From: Apium graveolens
Taxonomy: Eukaryota; Streptophyta; Magnoliopsida; Apiales; Apiaceae
Reading direction: 5' to 3'
Length of the DNA: 64,000 bases
NCBI RefSeq assembly: GCF_009905375.1
Contig: NC_133647.1
Coordinates: 2,218,735 to 2,282,734, forward strand
Below are positions 19,220 to 29,803 of this stretch, one piece after another. Position numbers and translations under genes: made by a program. Position 1 is the stretch's first letter, and the number at the start of each line of letters is the position of its first letter. The notes below the pieces were generated by a model. That model was not told where the DNA came from. It did not search any database and saw only the letters and a program-made list of their open reading frames with translations.

Positions 19220-20530
19220 CTAAAGATGGTCTATACACCAAGTTGAGTTTGGAATTATAATGACGAAAACTTCCAGGAGAATGAGATTTCATAAAAATAT
19301 CTGCAGTATTGTCTATGTTAGAGACACTACGATGATGAACTGTGCCTTTTGCAGCTTGTTGACGTGTGAAATGACAATCAATTTCTATATGTTTGGTTCG
19401 CTCGTGAAAGACATCATTATGAGCAATATCCATGGCACTTTTACTATCACAGTAGAGAGGAGTGGCTGGAGAGTGTTTCTTACTTTTACTCTACGCTTGA
19501 TTTGGAGGTAAGTGATTGTTTCTTACTTGCCAAGAAATGAGGGAGTCACCAAGAACGAAACAGAATCCTATAGTAGAACATCTGGTAGTAGGATCACCAC
19601 CCCAATCAACATCAGAGAATCCATGCAACTCGAGAGAAGAGTTATATGAATCATATAGTCCATGAAATATGGTTCCCTTGACATAACGAAGTATGTAAAG
19701 AACAGCTGTATAGTGAGGAGTGCGAGGAGCTGCCGTGAATTGACTTACAATGTGAACAACATGAGCAATATCTGGACGAGTGATAGTGAGATAAATTAAA
19801 CTCCCAACCAACTGGCGATACAGTGTAGGATTTTGAAGTAGTTCCCCATCCTCAACATTAAGTTTTGCCTCATATTCTAAAGGAGTAGATGTTATTTTAG
19901 TGTCACTACGTCCAGATTTCAACAAAAGGTCTAATGCATACTTGACTTGAGAGAGAGTGTAGCCACTAGGGACCAAAGAGACCTCAAGACCCAAGAAGTA
20001 GCTTAATGAACCAAGATCTTTCATTTCAAATTGTTGACTCATAAATTGTTTTAGTTCAGAAATACCAGTAATGTCGTCTCCAGTAATGATCATATCATCC
20101 ACATATAGAAGAAGTAACATAATTCCTCGTTCAGATCGTCGAATGAATAAAACATGATCGTATGGACTGGAGAAGAATCCCAGTTGTTGAACCACTTTGC
20201 TAATTTTTTCAAACCATGTTTGTGGTGCTTGTTTAAGACCATAAAGAGCCTTGTTAAGTTTGAGCACTTGATTTGGAGAATGAGAGAAACCCGGAGGAGG
20301 TTTGAGGTAGACTTCCCCATGAAGGTCTCCATTAAGAAAAGCATTCTTGACATCCATTTTCCACATATCCCATGTTTTGATGCTCCAACCGCAAGTAAAC
20401 TTCTAACAGATGTGAGGCGAACATCTGGTGCAAAAGTTTCCTTAAAATCAATACTATACTCTTGTGTAAAATCTCTAGCAACAAGACGTGCTTTATATCG
20501 ATCAATAGAGCCATCAGATTTTGTCTTGAT
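19215..20530 (-). pseudogene. Old copia reverse transcriptase and RNase H
   Basis: The RT frame 20366-19491 has the copia landmarks MWKMDVKNAFLNGDLHGEVY, PPGFSHSPN, KALYGLKQAPQTWFEK and the catalytic box LLLYVDDMIITGDD, then KDLGSLSYFLGLEV and YRQLVGSLIYLTITRPDIA. RNase H follows with GFSDVDWGGDPTTRCSTIGF. A frameshift near 19490 leads to 19433-19215 ([29 protein letters not shown]), the family's C-terminus just before the polypurine tract. Upstream, 20514-20367 holds the start of the RT in damaged form. The YVDD site is intact, but the gene is broken in several places. Confidence 0.88.
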
Positions 20531-20808
20531 TTTCTAGATCCATCGGGAACTCACTGTTGTTTTTTCAGAAGGCAAAGTCACCAAATCCCAAGTGTGAGTT
20601 TTCTCCAATGCTTGGAGTTCATCTGCATTGCTTTCTGCCAAAGAGGGTTAACACTAGCCTCTCTATATGTTTGAGGATCATATAACGTAGCAGAGTAAAC
20701 ATGATAATCAGTAAGTTCAACATGAGGCTGTCTTACCCGTGTAAAACGAATAATAGGCTCAGCTGAATGTGACGGTAGAATAAGAGGCTCAATATTAGAA
20801 TCCTTAGA

Positions 20809-22502
20809 CTAAACTTCCGTTAGAGGAACATTAGCAGATGAAGATAGTTGTATGAGCACGTTTGAGAGATCTGATGGAATTGTATTTGAGGATGTTGATG
20901 AGTCTAGATATTCATCACTGGGATGTAGATCAACAAAAGGATCTTTTAAGTGAGAAATGCTAGAAGAAGTGTTGATTTTAAAATCTGACATAGATGAAAA
21001 CATTTCGTGTTCCCAAAATGTCACATTTCGGGAGACTCGTAGTCATTGAGAGATAGGATCCCAACAACGATATCCTTTCTGACCACTACCATAACCAATA
21101 AAATAACAAAGACGGGCACGAGGTTCTAGTTTTGTTCTTTCATGTGGTGGGAGAAGAATAAAACATGCAGAACCGACCTTAAGAGTGTCATTTAAAGGTG
21201 GTTCTTCATATAATTTTTCATAAGGAGACACATTATCTATGACTAAAGAAGGAATCATGTTTATTGTATGAATAGCAGTCAATGTAGCTTCTCCCCAAAA
21301 GTATTCTGGACAGGAAGAAGAAATGATAGAGCTCGAATTGTATCAAGAATGTGTCTATGTTTGCGTTCGGCACGACCATTTTGTTGTGATGTGTAAGGAC
21401 ACGAGCTTTGTGCAAGATTACCATATGATGCCAAAAATTTTATAAGTTCTGACTCTTTGTATCCTTTTGCATTGTCGGCATGAAAAAGTTTGATTTTCTT
21501 TTTGAATTGAGTCTCGATCATAGTGGAAATTTTTTTATATGTTTCTCCTAATTCAGATCGATTTTTCAAAATATATATCCAAGTGTATTGAGAGAAATTA
21601 TCAACAAATATCACATAGTATCTAGACCCCCCCCCCATATTGGGAGTTGAAGAGGGACATTAAATATCAGAATGTATAAGATCAAAAGTAGCTGATGATT
21701 TTTCATAATGAATAAGAAATGGAAGAACATGTGGTTTTTCTAGCTTACATGACACAAAATCAATAGTGTCTGCATTTTCCCTACCTAGATGACCACTAGA
21801 AACAAGACTACATAAACGAGAAGGTGAAGGATGTCCTAACCGAGAATGCCAGATGTTGGTTGTAGATGAAACAAAACCAGCTACATTAGTGGAGGGAGAT
21901 ATTGATGTAGGAAGATGGAGTGAAGTGAGCTCAAACAACCTTCCGCATCTACGTCTTGTCCCAAGAGTTTCTCCAGTCTGAGGATCACGTACATGATAAC
22001 CAGAAGAGGTAAAGATAATGTCAAAATCGAGATCACATAATTGGCCAATAGAAACAAGATTAAGTGAAAGATTAGGAACAAAGTATGTGTTAGGAAGAGA
22101 AAGATCTTCTCTGGATACAGTTCCAATATGTGCCACTTTTATTGTAGAGCCATTGGTAGTTTGAATATTTGGAAGGTATAAACTCTGTATTTTTGTGGTA
22201 AATATGGATGGATCATTTGTCATGTGATTGCAACATGCAGAATCAAAATACCAAGAAGTACCTGCAGTGATAGAGAATGCAGTGGAGGGATAGTTGGCTT
22301 TCAGTAAAACCTGTCGAAGCAAGGACTCGAGCTCGCTTGCAGATATGGTTGGTTCAGTTTCTGATGTAGATTCAGAGGTGGCAGCAGCAGAAGAATGAGA
22401 TAACTTTTTTGGGCGGAATGATGATTTTTTCTTGCAAAACTTAATGGAGTAATGTCCTTTTGATGACAATGTTGGCAGGTGTGATTGTGAAGTGCAAAAC
22501 AA
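20809..22502 (-). pseudogene. Old copia protease and integrase
   Basis: The protease shows WYFDSACCNHMT (catalytic Asp in DSA, typical for copia) with VPNLSLNLVSIGQLCD downstream. The integrase zinc-binding part has NIWHSRLGHPSPSRL and a Cys pair region, followed by a break at 21660. The core continues in 21638-21279 with YYVIFVDNFSQYTWIYIL, FHADNAKGYKESE and SCPYTSQQNGRAERKHRHI. The C-terminal part 21282-21043 has NMIPSLVIDNVSPYEKLY and YFIGYGSGQKGYRCWDP. A spacer to RT lies in 21024-20809. Several stops and frameshifts are present. An (C)9 run at 21618-21634 marks one break. Confidence 0.85.
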
Positions 22503-23243
22503 TCCTTAGTTATATGTCCATTTTGATGACAAAACCTTTAAAATATTTTGTCAAAAGTAGATTCTGGAGGTACTGTTAGGACAATATCAGTTGTGGGACT
22601 GATTTTACCGATGCCAAGTCGCGTTTCCTTAAAAATAAGTTCAGTTAAGGCACTTTCCAGAGTAGGCAGCGGAACACGGTGGAGGAGAGCAGTTCTAACT
22701 GGTTCAAAATTTTGAGTAAGAGCCATCAAGAATTTAATGAGACGTTGTTGATCACGGTAAGAGTGATAAAGTGTTGCATCCTCTGTATGTAGCCATTTTG
22801 GTTTAGATAGTGTCAACTAATCCCAAAGTGCTTGAATTTGAGATAGAAAATCAGCTACCGATTGACCAGATGCTTGTTTCTGTTTACACAGAAATCCCAT
22901 GATTTGATACTGGTGTGCAAGATCCGATGTAGTATACCGAGATGCTAGCAAATCTTAAATTTCCTTTGCAGTCTCAAAATTTCTAAACTGCAAATTGATT
23001 TTAGAAACAGGAGAGTTTCTAAAGAATGTAATAGGTTGATAATTTTTGACATCCCACTCTTCAACGCGATCTTTGAACTTTGACTCAAGTTCATCCTTCT
23101 CTTTATTTGGAATAGTAAAATCCCCATTTACATAACGCCAAATCTTTTTTCTTTGAGAAAAAACTTCTCATAAATTGAGACCAAGCTAAATAGTTGGAGC
23201 CATTCAAAATTGTTTAAATCGGTGAACTATTATCGTTATTCAT
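22503..23243 (-). pseudogene. Old copia gag
   Basis: The start at 23243 reads MNNDNSSPI, an in-frame stop, then TILNGSNYLAWSQF, the usual copia gag opening. Capsid sequence continues through the stops to KFLMALTQNFEPVRTALLH and LPTLESALTELIFKETRLG (22816-22538). Two zinc-knuckle remnants follow near 22555-22440 (CHQNGHITKDC and CQHCHQK-H pattern). There are at least four stops or frameshifts. Confidence 0.8.
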
Positions 23244-23483
23244 GATAGGTTTTGGGTTTAAAGTGTAACTATTATAAACTACAAGGACAGGTTTATAAAT
23301 AGCAAGAAGTTCGGGGACTGTATTGAAAATAGGCTAATATACGTGGTACTTATTTGTAATTTAATTAAAAATTATACTACAAGCTCCATATCAAACATAA
23401 AGCATACGTGTATCAGCAGAGATATATGTGATATAAATTGATAGATTTGATTATTTGAGTTTAGGTTACCATGTGGCTAGAGG
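23244..23483 (-). other. Remaining gag-proximal leader of the old copia element
   Basis: About 240 bp of AT-rich non-coding sequence lies between gag and the young copia insertion. The junction with the chromovirus fragment is probably here or just right of 31482, but it cannot be placed by reading. Confidence 0.5.
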
Positions 23484-23488
23484 ATGAC

Positions 23489-25162
23489 TGAAAGGAATAT
23501 GTCCTAAGTCCAATCATGTATAAGGATTTAGGAATAACTTTTATGTAATCTGTTTTGATTTCATTGATATTAATAAAGACTTGTTTTGTTTTTATTACGG
23601 GCTTTATCTATTTAAGTGTTTAAATAAGATATACCATAGTTTAGAGTAAAGCTTTTTATGGATTATGATGAGATCATAATAGTGAGACCTAAAAAGATGA
23701 TAACTCTAAACTTAAATAGTTCCTGGTCATAGGATTACTAATTGGTAATTAATAATCCGCAAAGATCGGTACATACTATGCTTGCTTCATTATGAAGGAT
23801 GTCTGTTCTCATAGACATTTGTGTGGTGACACTATAGCTAGTATGTAGGTGCTTATTATAGAATAAGTTCACTGAACATGACTCGCCTAGCTGAACAACT
23901 GATGGAGTTCACTCACGTGTCAGCAGTTGTTCGCTTAGTGATAGTTATACAAGTATCCTTAGACTTGAGGTCATCATAGTCATCTTGTGTACACTGAACT
24001 ATGCTTTGGTTTAGTTCTTAGTCTCCAGGGACAATTATTAGGGCTCTTCTGGGTATAGGAATTTGTACACGAAGATAGTGTATGATCAATAAAGGATCTA
24101 CCCCTTCCAGTGAAGGAAGCGAATGTTCAAGGCTGATCCACTTATGCTAGTTCAGGAATCTCTGGCCAGAGTAAATGAAATTAGAAAGGAGTTTCTAATT
24201 TGCATAGAACTACGCATAGTAAATGGTAAGCAAGTGATTGAATTAGATAGGCTTGACACGAGATCCATGCACTGTATTTAATCGGGACATTGTAGGGTAG
24301 AAGGAGTTTATTGTATGGTAACTATTCACTGACAGGTTCTTGGTATTCTAAGGAGTGAATTCATATTATCCGGATAGTCGCGATATGTTGAGAAGCATCA
24401 CTCACGATGTAGAATAAATGTGATTAATTAATTAATCATATTTAATAAATTAGAAAATTTATATATATAATGATAAAATAGTTTTATTATTATTTATTTC
24501 TACTACCGGCTTAATATTGAACCTACAGGGTCACAGCATAAAAAGAGAATGATTTAATGATGGAGGAATTAATTAATAATGGCTAATAATTATTTATTTA
24601 TGAAATAAATAATTAATTGGAAAATTTAATAATTGATTAAATGAGATTTAATTGATTATAAATTAATTAAGAAAAGTTCTTAATATTATTAATTAAAGGA
24701 TTTAATTTTTGGAAATTAAATCAAGAGAGAGAATTATTTCTAAAGTGTTTAGAAAAAGGATTAATGATTAAAAGGTGTTTTAATTATTAATGAGAATAAT
24801 AAATGGGATAATAATAATAATATTTATGGAAAAAATTTCAGCTGAAAATTTTGCCTATAAATACACTATTATAGACCCTATTTTATTCCAACCCACATCG
24901 AAACCCGAAAACCCAAAAAGTTTGGAAAACCCAATTCTCTCCACCTCCTTCCTCCTCCTTAATATCGTTTTCTTGGTGGATACTGGTGGAGTGCTTCACA
25001 CTTGAGGAGCAACTGCTAAGGATCTCTGATCGTTGTCTCCGAATTATTTTAAAAGGTTAGATTCGATCCCTCGAATTTTTATTCACGATTTATATGCTTT
25101 TATTTGGATTTTATATGTGTAAAAGTGTTTTGCCATGACCCCGCTGCGTTAAAAATCCAGCA
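23489..25162 (+). repeat. Young copia 5' LTR
   Basis: It starts TGAAAGGAATATGTCC and ends ATCCAGCA. The TATA box CTATAAATAC is at 24855-24864, followed by the R-U5 leader. A 71-codon frame inside (24790-25005) is repeated in the other LTR and overlaps the TATA box, so it is not considered a gene. Confidence 0.93.
24855..24864 (+). promoter_or_regulatory. Young copia LTR TATA box
   Basis: CTATAAATAC is an excellent plant TATA match, placed about 300 bp before the LTR end; the corresponding box in the 3' LTR is at 31170-31179. Confidence 0.7.
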
Positions 25163-25163
25163 A

Positions 25164-25176
25164 TGGTATCGGAGCA
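25164..25176 (+). promoter_or_regulatory. Young copia primer-binding site (initiator tRNA-Met)
   Basis: TGGTATCGGAGCA, one base after the LTR, matches TGGTATCAGAGC, the complement of the 3' end of plant initiator tRNA-Met, with one mismatch. Confidence 0.9.
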
Positions 25177-25601
25177 TAGGTTGTATGCATATAGATATGT
25201 GGTAAAAATTTCAGAATTTTATGTGCTTGTATGAATTAATTATGATTTTTACAAGTTATATCATGGATTAATTTTGTCTGATGAGAAATCGTTTCTCATA
25301 ATAATTTTGAATGTTGATCTGGGTTCTACAAGTGTTGTAGATCGTCTGGGTATTTTTTTCATAATTATAGGATGTATAGATTTTTTATTATGAATTTTTG
25401 AAGTTTTTACAATTAAATTCGTAATTAAATAAATCATATATATATATAAATTGTTTGTATGTATGTATATATCTGTAATCTGTTGTACTCTGCTATTGTT
25501 TCTGTGCTGCTGTGCACGGAAGAAAGAAGCAAGGAACAGTCAGGTCTGACATGCACGTTTTCCGAGGAAGAAGAATGGCGGCTGCTAAAAAAAAATAGAG
25601 G

Positions 25602-25740
25602 TGTAACGCATTCCGGGAATGCGTTACACACCTGTGGCGCATTCACGGAATGCGTTACACCCTTTAATGGCTTAAAAGGGGTGTAACGCATCACCGGAAT
25701 GCGTTACAGGGCTTGTAACGCGTTCCTGTAATGCGTTACA
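25602..25740 (+). repeat. Four palindromic hairpins, GTAACGCATTCC type
   Basis: Copies lie at 25602-25628, 25635-25659, 25682-25708 and 25714-25740. Copy 1 is an exact palindrome with 13-base arms (TGTAACGCATTCC then one G then GGAATGCGTTACA). The others differ at the centre. Copy 4 is extended by AGGGCT/AGCCCT flanks. Each copy can fold on itself or pair with any other. Confidence 0.9.
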
Positions 25741-26508
25741 GCCCTTCTGTTGATTTTAAAATTGATTTTCTGGGAGTTTCGTAACTCCGTTTTAGGCGTG
25801 TAATATACCGTTGGATTCGTTTTTCCGAGACGGATCTAATGGAGTGATCAATTTTAGTTTATATAAAAGTTTTGAACTGTTTATATTTCCATGAAGTGTT
25901 TTAAAGTTGTTTTTGACTGTTTTAATTGCTTTTAAATGCTTCATGTGATACATAGAGATGTATAATGCTTAGACTAATGTGCTAGATAATGTAACATGCC
26001 TAGCTTAATGTTTATTCATGTTGATATATGTGATATATGCTTAGTTTATCATGCGATGATAGATTTAGGTGAACTTAAATGAACATAAGGCGTTTGTTAG
26101 ACAACCTAGTATAGTGAAATTGTTTCATAACCTTAATAACAATATTATGAATACAATCATGAGATTCTTGTGTTTGTGAAACACGTAATTGAATATGAAT
26201 TTTTGATATGAGAGAAAGGATGATTCTGCCAACAACAGATTTCTATCTGTAAGAAAGGGTTATTAAGTAACGCCTCTTGACAATGCTCCACCCGATCTGG
26301 GAATCATCTGATTATTGATTATTGATTTGAAATATTTAATTTAAAAGGAAGAATTTCTTTATAATATGATTATGATTGTAATGTAATATAATCCCTCTAA
26401 AATTAAATAATATCAAGTAGTAATTGGCCAATGACACAACGGGCTTGTGTCGGTCATAGCCTTCTAACATGGTAGAAAGTAGTTCTTTTTTTTGAATCAT
26501 TATCGTTT

Positions 26509-26812
26509 CGTGCCACAGCCGAGGGCTTTGATTTCGAAATAAGAAATACTTGTCTATTACATAGAGATGTGTACATTAAATAAGAATCTAAAGGTCGTTA
26601 CGTGCCACAGCCGTGGGCTTTTGGGGACTGATTCAATTGTACAGAATGTTGGGTTTGACTTGACTTAGAATATTGAGTTTGTCGTGCCACAGCCGTGACT
26701 CAATTATTCAAGAGGCTAAAGTTTGATTAGGGAATAACATTAGATGTAATTGACAAGAGTTGTCTGCCTATTGAACATTACATGGCGTTTCGTGCCACAG
26801 CCGGGGTTGTGT
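26509..26812 (+). repeat. CGTGCCACAGCCG motif, four copies
   Basis: CGTGCCACAGCC starts at 26509, 26601, 26683 and 26791, followed in three of four by G(A/T/G)GGG or GTGGGCTTT, at spacings of 82-108 bp. A fifth weaker relative (GGGCTTGTGTCGGTCATAGCC) precedes them near 26440. The flanks between copies are unrelated AT-rich sequence. Confidence 0.8.
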
Positions 26813-27006
26813 AATGGAATGTAGGATCCCTATTCCCACTAGCATTATGAATGCTTAATTTTTCACGTAGGGGGTTGAATAAATTAGGAAAACTAGTGGG
26901 AGCCACTTATGAATAAAGACCCGATTCATATAGTGTTTTGAAATGAAATCGAATATTTGCTAAGTGTTGTTATGTGTTTATCATTTACAGATTTACAATA
27001 TACATT

Positions 27007-27966
27007 ATGTCTTCTGCACTATCACTCAGGAGCATACTAGATGCTCATAAATTGACTGGTCCTAATTATGCTAACTGGTCTCGAAACTTGAGAATTGTTC
27101 TCAGGATTGAGAAGCTGGAATACGTGATTGACTCACCTAAGTCTACTGAACTTGCTAGTGATGCACATAATGATGAACATGTTGTGTATCATAAGTGGAT
27201 AGATGATGCAAATGTTGCTCAATACATCATGCTAGCTTCCATGAACATTGAGCTACAGAAGCAACATGAGCATATGGATGCTCACACTATCCTCGTGCAT
27301 CTACAAGAGTTGTATGATGTGGCAGGGAGGACAGCTCGATATGAGATATCGAAGGAGCTGTTCGGGTGTAGGATGTCTGAGGGATCATCTGTGAATGACC
27401 ATGTACTAAAGATGATCAATTTGATTGAACGTCTTGGACAACTTGGTTTTGCCATGGATGGGGAGCTGAGCCAAGACTTGGTCTTGCAATCGCTTCCGAG
27501 TTCGTTCTCGCAGTTTGTTGTGAACTTTCACATGAATAAGTTGGATGTCAGCCTGCCTGAACTCCACAACATGTTAAAGACTGCGGAATCGAATTTTTCC
27601 CCTAAGAAGAGTTCTGTTCTTCTAATTGGTGAAGGTTCCAATCCTAAGAAAAGGAAGAGGAACTCTTCCAAGAAGAAAAAAGTAGGTGAGAAAACGCCGG
27701 TTCCACCAAAAGCTGAAGACCCCGAGAGCAAAATTGTTTGCTTTCACTGTAACAAGGTGGGGCACTGGAAGAGGAACTGCAAGGTTTACCTTGCAGAATT
27801 AAAGAAGAAGAAGGGTAGTGAGACTACCGCTTCTGATTCAGGTATGTTCATGATAGAAGTGAATATGTCATTTCTACTTGGGTATTCGATACCGCCTGTG
27901 GTTCTCATATCTGCAATTTGTTGCAGGGACCAAGGAGAAGTAGGACTCTTAAGGAAGAGGAGGTGA
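27007..27966 (+). CDS. Young copia gag, ending in a frameshifted protease
   Basis: I choose the ATG at 27007 (MSSALSLRSILDAHKLTGPNY) over the in-frame ATG at 26974, because the family gag begins shortly before LTGPNY.NW.RNLRI. The capsid part follows (YIMLASMNIELQKQHEHMD, FGCRMSEGSSVNDHVLKMI, LGQLGFAMDGELSQDLVLQS). A Lys-rich linker (KKRKRNSSKKKK) and the zinc knuckle CFHCNKVGHWKRNC (CX2CX4HX4C) come next. The frame then enters the protease, but a frameshift after MFMIEVN removes the active-site sequence, which is visible in another frame as FDTACGSHIC. Gag itself is uninterrupted and could still be translated. Confidence 0.8.
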   Translation: MSSALSLRSILDAHKLTGPNYANWSRNLRIVLRIEKLEYVIDSPKSTELASDAHNDEHVVYHKWIDDANVAQYIMLASMNIELQKQHEHMDAHTILVHLQELYDVAGRTARYEISKELFGCRMSEGSSVNDHVLKMINLIERLGQLGFAMDGELSQDLVLQSLPSSFSQFVVNFHMNKLDVSLPELHNMLKTAESNFSPKKSSVLLIGEGSNPKKRKRNSSKKKKVGEKTPVPPKAEDPESKIVCFHCNKVGHWKRNCKVYLAELKKKKGSETTASDSGMFMIEVNMSFLLGYSIPPVVLISAICCRDQGEVGLLRKRR

Positions 27967-28860
27967 TTCTACTGATGGAAATGGAGCAAGAGTTGCTGCT
28001 GAAGATGTAGAATCATTTCATTTACATAGGCCTACGGGCAAGTCTATTGTTTAAAATAATTGTTATTTTGTTCCCTCGATTGTGAGGAATATTATTCCCA
28101 TGTTAGACTTGGCTGAATTTTCATTTATTATTGAGAATAATGAATGTTCTATTCTTAGAGATAATATTCTTTATGGACGTGGTGCTTTAAATAATGGTCT
28201 GTATGTATGTGACATAATTTATTTCAGATTGAACAAACTAATAAAAGAAAAGGGATGATGAAAATCTCACTTCATAGTGGCACTGCAGTCTCCATTTAGT
28301 AGACATGGAGAGAGGGCTGCAAATTTGCTGGGAATGGTACACACAGATGTATGTGGACCAATGTCTACGCAAGCCATGGGTGGATTTTCATACTTCATTA
28401 CTTTCATAGATGATAGATCTGGATTCAGATATGTGTTTGATGAAACACAAGTCTGAGGCCTTTGAAAAGTTCAAAGAATATAAGTATGAAGTGGAGAAAT
28501 AAACCAAACATAGTATTATAATTATTCGATTAGATCGAGGTGGTGAATACTTTAATGGAGTGTTTCTAGATTATCTCAAAGTAAATGGTATAGTCTCCCA
28601 GTGGACTCCTCCAGATTGGTATCTGAAAGGAGAAATCGAACTTTGTTAGACATAGTTCGGTCCATGATGAGCTATGCAAATCTTCCAGTATTCCTATGGG
28701 GTTATGCATTGGAAACCTTAGCATATTTACTGAATAAGGTGCCTTCCAAATCTGTTCCTCAAACTCCGTATGAGATATGGAAAGAAAGGAAACCGAGTCT
28801 TAAACACGTTAAGATTTGGGGATGTCCAGCTTATGTCAAGTAAGTTGACCCAGATAAGCT
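27880..28860 (+). pseudogene. Young copia protease and integrase remnants
   Basis: Protease (FDTACGSHIC, about 27885) and integrase pieces (MVHTDVCGPM, GGFSYFITFIDDRS, WTPPDW, then 28601-28843 with [19 protein letters not shown] and [16 protein letters not shown]) are recognisable. They lie in different frames with many stops and a rearranged stretch around 28230-28290. None could yield an enzyme. Confidence 0.82.
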
Positions 28861-28888
28861 GGAATATCGATCTGTAAAATGTAGTTTT

Positions 28889-29672
28889 GTGGGATATCCT
28901 AAAGAGACTTTAGGGTATTACTTTTGCACCGATCATCGGGTGTTTGTCTCCAGACATGCTACCTTCTTGGAAAAGGAGTTTATCCTTGAAGGAAACAGTG
29001 GGAGCAAAATTGAACTTGATAAAGTTCAAGAAGCACAAACTACTACGGATCAAATGGAAACACCTGTTCTGACTGAACAACCTTTTGTGGAACAGCCCAT
29101 TCATAGATCAGGGAGAGTGTCTCCCCAACCTGAGAGGTATTATGGCCTTGTCATTGAGAATGACAATGAATTGTCGATCATTGATGATGACGACCCTGTG
29201 ACCTATAATGAGGCTATGAGTAGTGTTGACTCAGAGAAATGGCATAGTGCCATGAAATCCGGAAAGAAATCTATGTATACGGGATACAAAAGAATGATTA
29301 GAGCAGATGGCCAGGTGGAGACCTTTAAGGCCAGGCTTGTGGCAAAAGAATTCAAACAAAGGCAATGGATTGACTTTGATGAAACCTTTTACCTGTAGCC
29401 CTGTTAAAATCAGTTCGGATTTTGCTTGCGAATGCTGCTTACTACGACTATGAGATCTGGCAATTAGCCAGATGGTTTTCTTTCCAAGAGAAATGAAAAC
29501 CTAGTATGTAAGCTGCTGCGAACCATATGTGGTTTAAAGCAGGCTTCTCGAAAGATGGAACATTCGTTTTGATGAGACAATCAAAGAGTTTGATTTTATC
29601 AAAAACGAAGATGAACCATGCGTCTACAAAAGGGTTAGTGGGAGCGCGGTAACATTTCTTGTATTGTATTGA
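28889..29672 (+). pseudogene. Young copia integrase end and truncated RT
   Basis: The frame starts MGYPKETLGYYF, the end of the integrase region, passes through the acidic linker (ENDNELSIIDDDDPVTYNEAM) and enters RT (KSGKKSMYTGYKRM, RADGQVETFKARLVAKEF). A stop follows at 29398. Later RT blocks (SVRILLANAAYYDYEIWQ-like, KRVSGSAVTFLVLY) continue in other frames and end exactly before the YVDD catalytic box. The following sequence jumps to the RNase H C-terminus. Confidence 0.82.
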
Positions 29673-29789
29673 ATTAGAGTTGACACACATAACAACATAG
29701 CAGACCCACTCACAAAACTACTTTTTGAAAGTCACTTTGATCATCATAAAGATGAGATGGGTATTAGATACCAGAGTGATTGGCTTTAG
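29673..29789 (+). pseudogene. Young copia RNase H C-terminal stub
   Basis: VDTHNNIADPLTKLLF and HKDEMGIRYQSDWL are the last residues of a copia polyprotein. Everything between the RT palm and this stub, roughly 900 bp in the family, is missing. Confidence 0.8.
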
Positions 29790-29803
29790 TACAAGTGGGA
29801 GAT
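29790..29803 (+). promoter_or_regulatory. Young copia polypurine tract
   Basis: ACAAGTGGGAGAT directly precedes the 3' LTR, the same tract as in the copia element at 48826-57400. Confidence 0.88.

Larger units (their letters stand above)
25177..27006 (+). other. Long structured leader of the young copia element
   Basis: About 1.8 kb lies between primer site and gag ATG with no coding frame. It contains four palindromic hairpins (25602-25740) and four spaced copies of a CGTGCCACAGCCG motif (26509-26812), described separately. Confidence 0.7.

Noticed and set aside
24790..25005. 71-codon ORF repeated at 31105-31320
   Set aside because: It lies across the TATA box and leader of the two copies of one LTR; the near-identity reflects LTR duplication, not a gene.
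25434..25740. Repeated palindromes considered as a CRISPR-like array
   Set aside because: Spacers are irregular and partly absent, units are hairpins within a plant retrotransposon leader, and no cas-like genes exist.
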